A stretch of DNA of 5,927 nucleotides. Source: Streptosporangiaceae bacterium. GTDB lineage: Bacteria; Actinomycetota; Actinomycetes; Streptosporangiales; Streptosporangiaceae. Each line of letters starts with the position of its first letter. Positions within the stretch are counted from its first letter, which is position 1. Below, one piece after another: positions 1 through 3,518 of this stretch. The stretch is taken from NCBI GenBank assembly GCA_030045175.1, contig JASIBM010000276.1, forward strand, positions 1 through 5,927, given 5' to 3'. The notes beneath the pieces were generated by a model. That model was not told where the DNA came from. It saw only the letters and a program-made list of their open reading frames with translations, and did no database searches. The translations under genes were made by a program, and so were the position numbers.

Positions 1-266
1 GCAAGGCCTATGACACGCCGGTCACTCCTGTGCGGCACGGCGACGTCTTCTTCATCGCCTTGCCGTATGGCCCGCGCACCGACTGGCTGCGCAATGTCCT
101 CGCCGCTGGCGCCGCGACTCTGGTCGTGCGCGGACAGGTATACCGGGTCGGCCAGCCCGAGGTGATGCCGGTCGCGGACGCGGCGCAGTACTTTCCCGCC
201 GGGGCCAGGCGGATGCAGCAGCGGTTCGGCGTCGACTCTGTGCTCCGGCTCCAGCTGCTGGCCTAA
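1..266 (+). CDS. Nitroreductase-family deazaflavin-dependent oxidoreductase (DUF385), C-terminal part
   Basis: Only the C-terminal 87 residues are visible; the reading frame enters at base 3, is open from the left edge and stops with TAA at 264-266. The segment GDVFFIALPYG, then TDWLRNVLAAG, ATLVVRGQVYRV and a final hydrophobic strand follows the usual order of the DUF385/Ddn-like split-barrel fold: a strand, the helix that in many members reads 'W..NL.A.', the strand carrying 'v.v.g..y.v', and a last strand. Known members bind coenzyme F420 and reduce quinones, nitro compounds or enones in the cytoplasm; the substrate here cannot be told. The F420-binding N-terminal part lies outside the window. 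The gene converges on the YceI gene at 503-1051. Family assignment is from pattern recognition of the C-terminus only. An internal GTG at base 30 is probably not a start, because the family homology continues upstream of it. Confidence 0.72.
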   Translation, partial: KAYDTPVTPVRHGDVFFIALPYGPRTDWLRNVLAAGAATLVVRGQVYRVGQPEVMPVADAAQYFPAGARRMQQRFGVDSVLRLQLLA

Positions 267-271
267 GGCGG

Positions 272-361
272 CAATGGGACGTCCGGTTCGCGGCCAGTGA
301 CGCCGTCACCGGGTGGGAGGAACTGTGCCGGCACGCCCTGGGGAACACCAGGCGCTGCCTA
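272..361 (+). pseudogene. Possible remnant of a RelE-like toxin gene, N-terminal part
   Basis: In the frame of base 275 the sequence reads WDVRFAASDAVTGWEELCRH followed by ALGNTRRCL. This resembles the first 30 residues of small actinobacterial RelE/ParE-like toxin proteins, whose N-terminus typically has a strand, then a 'gWe.L...ap.N' helix. No start codon or ribosome site precedes it, and after about base 361 the resemblance stops, although the frame stays open by chance antisense to the YceI gene. I read it as a truncated gene relic. The family resemblance is from memory of sequence style and is weak; it could be a chance open stretch. Confidence 0.25.
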
Positions 362-466
362 CCGCAGCCGACGCACTCGCCTGATGCCGCCGGGCATCGC
401 CAGCCAGGTCACGTAGAACAACATCTCGGTGTCCGCTCCACGAATCCGAACCTTGACGGCGACCAC
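359..466 (-). pseudogene. Short ORF or gene remnant directly downstream of the YceI gene (35 codons)
   Basis: On the minus strand an ORF with a possible GTG start at 464-466 ends with TAG at 359-361. It encodes about 35 residues, including VAVKVRIRGADTEMLFYVTW and then LAMPGGIRRVRRLR. The frame is the same as that of the YceI gene and open from its stop codon. Its mixed strand/helix composition looks protein-like. No Shine-Dalgarno sequence precedes the GTG, so it is more likely the tail of a lost gene than an expressed small protein. I do not recognise a family. Its stop falls exactly where the opposite-strand toxin-like fragment fades, which suggests a deletion junction near base 360. Confidence 0.22.
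383..398. terminator. Small hairpin between convergent genes, possible terminator
   Basis: GATGCC at 383-388 and GGCATC at 393-398 are perfect complements around a GCCG tetraloop. The site lies between the convergent oxidoreductase and YceI genes. A second, weaker inverted repeat (CCTGG 337-341, CCAGG 348-352) is nearby. Neither is followed by a T-run, so a termination role is only suggested by position. Confidence 0.25.
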
Positions 467-502
467 GCCGGTGGGCTGTCTGGCGGGTGGTTTCTGGTGG
501 CC

Positions 503-1051
503 TTACCCGGGAACGGTGAGGTCGAACTCGACCTCGATGTCGTCGGCAAGCCGCAGGGCTCCGGCGAAGGCGGAGTAGGGCTTGATGCCCCACCGGCTCT
601 GGGTGATGGTGGCGTGCCCGCGCAGTCGTCCGGCCGTGATGGCGCCGTGGATGGTAGCCGGGTGGGCCTGGCCGAGGATGGTGAGGTCCCCGCTGACCTG
701 GAAGGCATCGGTGGTTCCGGTGACCTGGGCGGAGGTGAACGTGATGTCCGGGTGCCCGGCGGTGTGCAGGATCTTGTCGCTGATGGTGGCCTGGATGTCG
801 GCGCGGTCGGCGTCGGTGAGCGGCTTGAGCCCGCCGGTTCCCTCGCGGACAGCCAGCGAGCTGGCCTCGATCGTGGCCGTCGCCGAGGACTGATCCGGGT
901 CGGCGGTGTTCACCACGATGTCCGCGTGCCATCGGGTGACCTCGATGGTCAGATCATGGCCTGCCCGCCGGCCCAGGCCGGTGCGGCCGGTCTTCAGCCG
1001 CAGGCTGCCTGCCTGTGGTCCGAGCTGGTAGCGCGTGATGCCCGCAGTCAT
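503..1051 (-). CDS. YceI family protein (cytoplasmic, lipocalin-like)
   Basis: A complete protein of 182 residues. YceI proteins fold as a lipocalin-like beta barrel that binds isoprenoid-type lipids; many are secreted, but this one starts MTAGITRYQLGPQAG with no signal peptide, so it should stay in the cytoplasm like many actinobacterial members. The family signature is clear. It includes GRAGHDLTIEV-like text after the first strands (here RRAGHDLTIEVTRWHADI, near residues 29-46) and DKILHTAGHPDITF in the middle. Then come VSGDLTILGQAHPATI and a C-terminal SRWGIKPYSAFAGALRLADD followed by the strand IEVEFDLTVP. ATG at 1049-1051 is preceded by GAGGGAGG five bases upstream, which fixes the start. 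It is divergent from the membrane protein gene at 1392 and convergent with the oxidoreductase. A role in polyisoprenoid binding or stress response is known for some family members; the ligand here is unknown. Confidence 0.93.
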   Translation of the reverse strand: MTAGITRYQLGPQAGSLRLKTGRTGLGRRAGHDLTIEVTRWHADIVVNTADPDQSSATATIEASSLAVREGTGGLKPLTDADRADIQATISDKILHTAGHPDITFTSAQVTGTTDAFQVSGDLTILGQAHPATIHGAITAGRLRGHATITQSRWGIKPYSAFAGALRLADDIEVEFDLTVPG

Positions 1052-1056
1052 GAAAG

Positions 1057-1064
1057 CCTCCCTC
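1057..1064 (-). promoter_or_regulatory. Ribosome binding site of the YceI gene
   Basis: On the minus strand this reads GAGGGAGG, five bases before the ATG at 1049-1051. It supports that start over any internal one. Confidence 0.75.
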
Positions 1065-1105
1065 TGCGCGGTCGTTGCGGCCGCGCTCTGGTCATGTCCC
1101 GGCGC

Positions 1106-1158
1106 GATCCCGCCGGTTCCGGACGCTGGTTCGGACAGCTCCGGTCCCTCGCGGGATC
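1106..1158. promoter_or_regulatory. Inverted repeat enclosing two similar words upstream of the YceI gene (possible operator)
   Basis: GATCCCGC and GCGGGATC are perfect 8-base complements spaced 37 bases apart, and the spacer holds the near-duplicate words GGTTCCGGAC and GGTTCGGAC. The block sits 55-107 bases upstream of the YceI start codon, where a regulator could act. In DNA this rich in G and C, an 8-base match can be accidental. Confidence 0.22.
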
Positions 1159-1378
1159 CCTCAGCTGTGGGTACGCGGCAGCGGGGCCGGCCGGTTCAGG
1201 CAGCCTGGTCGCTACCGCAGATGGCGTCGCGCATCTGCGCGAGCTGGCCCGGCGTCCGGCGAGGACTTATGGCCCGGCTTTGGGGGGCCTTGGGCGGTAA
1301 CGGCTCTGGGGGCCGGGTGACAGGCTCGGATTGTAAGTCAGAAAGATCGCTGGCCCGGGAACGGGCGGGCGCCAGGAT

Positions 1379-1384
1379 AGGAGG
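1379..1384 (+). promoter_or_regulatory. Ribosome binding site of the membrane protein gene
   Basis: AGGAGG lies seven bases before ATG at 1392-1394, an ideal Shine-Dalgarno position. It decides the start, because the same frame is open for more than 350 bases further upstream with other ATG codons. Confidence 0.85.
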
Positions 1385-1391
1385 CACGACA

Positions 1392-2006
1392 ATGCGCCGC
1401 AGCACATTCGACAAGCTTCTCGGGACCGCCGGGGTGGCCCTCGGCGTGATCCTGCTCGCCATGGGCGGGCTGCTGTTGTGGGGGTCGGCTTACATCCACA
1501 ACCAGGTCACCAGCCAGCTGGCCGCGCAGAAGGTGTTCTTCCCGCCGGCCTCGGCCTTCGCTCACCCCAAGGCTGGCACTGAGATCACCCCGTCGATGAT
1601 CCCGTCGGTGTCCCAGTACGCCGGGCAGCAGCTGCTGACCGGGCAGCAGGCCGAGGCCTATGCCGACCACTTCATCGCCGTCCACTTGCGCGAGATCGGC
1701 GGCGGGAAGACCTACTCCCAGCTATCGGCCGAGGCCATGGCCATGTCGCCGACCAGCAAGCAGTACGCCGCGGTGGAGACCCAGGTCCAGCTCGTCTTCC
1801 GGGGTGACACGCTGCGCAGCATGCTGCTGAACGCCTTCGGCTGGTGGAAGGTCTCGCAGATCGCCTACATCGTCTCGCTGGTCAGCTTCGGGCTCGGCGC
1901 CATCACCTTCCTGGCCGGCCTGTTCAGCTTCGCCAGGGCGCGGCGCGAGCGGCCGGACGCGCTGGCCTTCCAGCACCCCGCTCGCGAGGCTGTCCCGGCG
2001 GCATGA
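1392..2006 (+). CDS. Two-helix membrane protein, actinobacterial conserved hypothetical (often mislabelled LigA)
   Basis: The protein has 204 residues. A short basic N-terminus (MRRSTFDKLLG) precedes a strong membrane helix at about residues 9-34, rich in L, V, G and A. A central extracytoplasmic segment of about 120 residues follows, and a second helix at about 157-180 (IAYIVSLVSFGLGAITFLAG) is followed by an Arg-rich cytoplasmic tail. The central part has features I recall from a widespread actinobacterial family: QLAAQKVFFPP near residues 43-53, YAGQQLLTGQQAEAYADHFI, then GGKTYSQLSAEA and a FRGDTLRSMLLNAFGWW stretch before the second helix. Members are often annotated 'aromatic ring-opening dioxygenase LigA' with no enzymatic basis. 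Nothing here suggests an enzyme: no metal-binding motif is visible. Both termini should be cytoplasmic by the positive-inside rule. Function is unknown. The gene reads away from YceI and ends before a strong hairpin. Confidence 0.85.
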   Translation: MRRSTFDKLLGTAGVALGVILLAMGGLLLWGSAYIHNQVTSQLAAQKVFFPPASAFAHPKAGTEITPSMIPSVSQYAGQQLLTGQQAEAYADHFIAVHLREIGGGKTYSQLSAEAMAMSPTSKQYAAVETQVQLVFRGDTLRSMLLNAFGWWKVSQIAYIVSLVSFGLGAITFLAGLFSFARARRERPDALAFQHPAREAVPAA

Positions 2007-2048
2007 CGCCGGCCCGGCCTGCCATAACTGAATCTGTTCCCGGCACCT

Positions 2049-2085
2049 CCGGCCGGCGGCCGCCCTCGCGCAGGCCGCCGGCCGG
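2049..2085. terminator. Strong GC hairpin, probable bidirectional terminator
   Basis: CCGGCCGGCGGCC at 2049-2061 and GGCCGCCGGCCGG at 2073-2085 form a perfect 13-bp stem around an 11-base loop. It sits 43 bases after the stop of the membrane protein gene and about 115 bases beyond the stop of the minus-strand NTF2-like gene, that is, between two convergent genes. No T-run follows on either side, which is common for hairpin terminators in actinomycetes. Confidence 0.65.
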
Positions 2086-2199
2086 TTCGTCGAACGCCAC
2101 GGCACGGCAGGACTCCCGCCGCGCCGAGCCGCGCTGAGCATGGTGGCCAGCCAGTCGGCGCGCCGCGCGGGCGCAGGTGCTGTCCAGATGGCGGGGCGG

Positions 2200-2622
2200 T
2201 CAGCGTGAAGATCGTTGCGTGAGGTAGCGGTCGAAGGCTTCTATCTTGCTGGTGTCCTCGAAGTCCTCCTGGTAGACGATCTTCCCCCACCGGATCCGGC
2301 CGAACAGGACGGCTCGGTTCTCATAGACGACAGCGCCGGATTCGTCCCTGGCCCGGCCGGTGAACAAGACGGCCACGGTGGTCCGCCAGGGCGGGCCGTT
2401 GACCAGGATCTCGTGCACCGTGCCTTCCAGCCCCGCCGTGACGAAGCGCTGCAGGAAGTCCTCGATGGCTGCCTTGCCCCGGTGCTCGCCGCCCCACGAG
2501 CTGGCGCCGGGAAACACCAGGACAGCATCGTCGGCATAACCCGCCAGCAGCGGACCGGGATCGCCGCATGCCAGTGCTCGCACATTGCGCCGGATCAAGG
2601 ACCGGACAACCCACTTGTACAC
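2200..2622 (-). CDS. NTF2-like (SnoaL/ketosteroid isomerase-like) protein
   Basis: The protein has 140 residues with a GTG start at 2620-2622. The cone-shaped NTF2/SnoaL fold is indicated by the opening helix YKWVVRSLIRRNVRALACGD (residues 2-21). After it come LLAGYADDAVLVFPG (25-39), the GGEHRGKAAIEDFLQRF segment starting at residue 44, and the later strands TVHEILVNG, TTVAVLFTGRA, VVYENRAVLFGRIRWGKIV and YQEDFEDTSKIEAFDRYL. Family members include ketosteroid isomerases, polyketide cyclases and many proteins of unknown role; small hydrophobic ligands are typical. The motif 'YADDAV..FPG....GGE.RG..AI..F' is usual for the uncharacterised actinobacterial branch, so I do not assign a reaction. 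The frame is open to 2685, but the GTG is chosen because of its ribosome site and because homology-like sequence begins there. It lies 102 bases downstream of the membrane-anchored gene on the same strand. Confidence 0.85.
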   Translation of the reverse strand: MYKWVVRSLIRRNVRALACGDPGPLLAGYADDAVLVFPGASSWGGEHRGKAAIEDFLQRFVTAGLEGTVHEILVNGPPWRTTVAVLFTGRARDESGAVVYENRAVLFGRIRWGKIVYQEDFEDTSKIEAFDRYLTQRSSR

Positions 2623-2628
2623 CGCCTG

Positions 2629-2633
2629 CCTCC
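2629..2633 (-). promoter_or_regulatory. Ribosome binding site that fixes the GTG start of the NTF2-like gene
   Basis: On the minus strand GGAGG occurs six bases before GTG at 2620-2622. The alternative upstream ATG at 2683-2685 would add a Cys/Trp-rich extension unlike the NTF2 fold, so the GTG is preferred. Confidence 0.75.
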
Positions 2634-2724
2634 AGACCCCGTCAGTCCAAGTACACCACGGCCAGTAGCAGGGCGCGCAGATCACGACGGCCAGCCCGGC
2701 ACGACAGGGGCAGCCAGCCGCCCG

Positions 2725-3171
2725 TCAGCGCCGACCCGAGGCGCCGCGGATCGTCGCTGAGCTGGCCGTCACGAAGCGCTCGACCGCCCGCCGGTTCGTG
2801 GCCCAGGCATCATCGATGCCCTGGTCGTCACGGGGTTCAAGCCGCCAGGCTTTGCCCAGGGCGATACCGCTCTGGCGCAGCCCGTCTAGCGCATCCAAGA
2901 TCTTTGGATCGCGGCACAGCAGGCGCAAGCGCGCCTCGGCGAGGCGGTACGCGCCGATGTCCCAGGCCGCGACGACGCCGTTGGCCATCTTGCTGCGCTC
3001 TTCCCAAACCCGGTTACGGTAGTCCTCGGACAGCGCCACGATCAGGGCGGCCTGTTCCAGCAGCAACGTCCCGGAGCGCTCTTGACTCTCCGAGCGGCGC
3101 ATGAGGTACTGGCCGCCGAACGCGACCAGCGCTCCAGCAATGACGCCCGCCAGCCCAATCCACGCACCCAT
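2725..3171 (-). CDS. Small membrane-anchored protein of unknown function
   Basis: The protein has 148 residues. It begins MGAWIGLAGVIAGALVAFGG, a single membrane helix at about residues 3-23, followed by an Arg-rich stop-transfer segment (RRSESQER) and a long, probably helical cytoplasmic domain rich in E, R, L and A. This plan, an N-terminal 'IG..GV..GA.v' helix followed by a charged helical domain, is common among uncharacterised actinobacterial proteins. No catalytic motif is visible. ATG at 3169-3171 is chosen because AGGAG lies nine bases upstream (3181-3185) and the membrane helix starts immediately; the frame itself is open to 3285. The gene is divergent from the TIR/NB-ARC/TPR gene, with 347 bases between the two starts, so shared regulation is possible but unproven. 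Confidence 0.78.
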   Translation of the reverse strand: MGAWIGLAGVIAGALVAFGGQYLMRRSESQERSGTLLLEQAALIVALSEDYRNRVWEERSKMANGVVAAWDIGAYRLAEARLRLLCRDPKILDALDGLRQSGIALGKAWRLEPRDDQGIDDAWATNRRAVERFVTASSATIRGASGRR

Positions 3172-3180
3172 GAATTCCCG

Positions 3181-3185
3181 CTCCT
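3181..3185 (-). promoter_or_regulatory. Ribosome binding site of the small membrane-anchored protein
   Basis: On the minus strand AGGAG occurs nine bases before the ATG at 3169-3171. It supports the short form over an extension starting at 3285. Confidence 0.6.
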
Positions 3186-3313
3186 GAACGGTACAAATCA
3201 AGGCTACTGCGGCCTGGCTGGATACGTCCTGCCACGGCGGGCCCTGGCCAGACACCGCATGTAACCGCGCCGCCGAACCGATCACGCCGCCCCGACTCGA
3301 GGGCCACGGGGAA

Positions 3314-3415
3314 ACAGCGCGACTCTGCTGAGCGGGCGCTGTGGGTGCTCGGTATGTGCAGGCAGGACGCCTGGAGCAGGGGAAGTACGGACTTTAAATC
3401 CGTAACTCCCGAGTT
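3314..3415 (+). ncRNA. Candidate structured RNA: four consecutive hairpins
   Basis: There are four perfect inverted repeats. The first is ACAGCGC 3314-3320 with GCGCTGT 3336-3342. The second is CAGGC 3359-3363 with GCCTG 3369-3373. The third is TACGGA 3386-3391 with TCCGTA 3399-3404 around a seven-base loop. The fourth is AACTC 3404-3408 with GAGTT 3411-3415, whose first base is shared with the third. Their density in a gene-free stretch suggests a folded transcript or a decayed RNA gene. The strand is assumed from the tRNA-like third hairpin. Alternatives are a set of operator sites, or chance in GC-rich DNA. Confidence 0.3.
3361..3415 (+). pseudogene. tRNA-like fragment with a tRNA-Tyr-type anticodon arm and UUA anticodon
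   Basis: ACGGA-CTTTAAA-TCCGT at 3387-3403 has the five-pair stem and seven-base loop of a tRNA anticodon arm. It differs at position 34 from the CTGTAAA loop usual for bacterial tRNA-Tyr, so the anticodon would be UUA, which reads the stop codon UAA. A short hairpin directly after it (3404-3415) could be a variable arm as in class II tRNAs such as tRNA-Tyr, and upstream GGCAGGACGCC...GAGC (3361-3377) vaguely recalls the 5' end of that tRNA. No T-arm (GTTCGA type) and no matching 3' acceptor strand follow, so it cannot be a complete tRNA. It may be a truncated or decayed tRNA, or the relic of an integration event; coincidence is not excluded. Confidence 0.28.
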
Positions 3416-3506
3416 TGTCCGCTAACGTCCCATGAAATTAAGCTGACTGGTCGTGGCTGAATGGATCTTCCGATTTGGCCAGGCCCTCATAAGTGACTTC
3501 TGGGCG

Positions 3507-3518
3507 CATACTGGTGGT
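3507..3518 (+). promoter_or_regulatory. Possible -10 element for a leaderless transcript of the TIR/NB-ARC/TPR gene
   Basis: CATACT at 3507-3512 matches four of the six bases of a TATAAT-type -10 box and ends six bases before GTG at 3519. That would place the transcription start at or next to the start codon, as in leaderless actinomycete mRNAs. No Shine-Dalgarno sequence is present before this GTG, which fits. No clear -35 element is seen at the expected distance. Confidence 0.27.

Larger units (their letters stand above)
1052..1391. other. Divergent intergenic region between the YceI and membrane protein genes
   Basis: This 340-base stretch must carry promoters for both flanking genes. I see no protein-coding signal that I trust. 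Two elements stand out. One is an 8-bp inverted repeat, GATCCCGC at 1106-1113 and GCGGGATC at 1151-1158, which encloses two similar words, GGTTCCGGAC (1115-1124) and GGTTCGGAC (1128-1136). The other is a short palindrome, GCGCATCTGCGC, at 1229-1240. For the membrane protein, GTGACA at 1317-1322 could be a -35 element, but no convincing -10 follows at the right distance. The reading frame of the membrane protein happens to stay open upstream to about 1035, which I regard as high-GC chance. Confidence 0.5.
3172..3518. other. Divergent intergenic region with clustered inverted repeats
   Basis: This 347-base region separates two divergent genes and must hold their promoters. The part next to the minus-strand gene (3172-3300) shows nothing I can name beyond its ribosome site. 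The middle part (3314-3415) holds four inverted repeats in about 100 bases, listed separately. The last 90 bases (about 3431-3512) are noticeably richer in A and T than the flanks and should contain the promoter of the downstream gene. I see no convincing ORF in the region. Confidence 0.6.

Noticed and set aside
306..932. Minus-strand ORF of 208 codons, rich in Arg, His, Gly and Pro
   Set aside because: It is an out-of-frame shadow of the YceI gene with no family resemblance and an Arg/His/Gly/Pro composition typical of false GC-rich ORFs.
497..1300. Plus-strand ORF of 267 codons over the YceI gene
   Set aside because: It is Gly/Val/Asp-rich text typical of a high-GC antisense frame; the minus strand encodes a complete YceI protein with a ribosome site.
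1035..1391. N-terminal extension of the membrane protein frame, beginning with a lipoprotein-like MKASLCAVVAAALWSC
   Set aside because: An ideal AGGAGG lies before ATG 1392 and the usual family start is there. The upstream part has no family-like sequence and overlaps the start of the YceI gene.
3361..3440. A complete functional tRNA (suppressor or tRNA-Tyr)
   Set aside because: There is no T-arm, no 3' acceptor strand complementary to the 5' side, and the D-arm cannot be drawn with normal dimensions.
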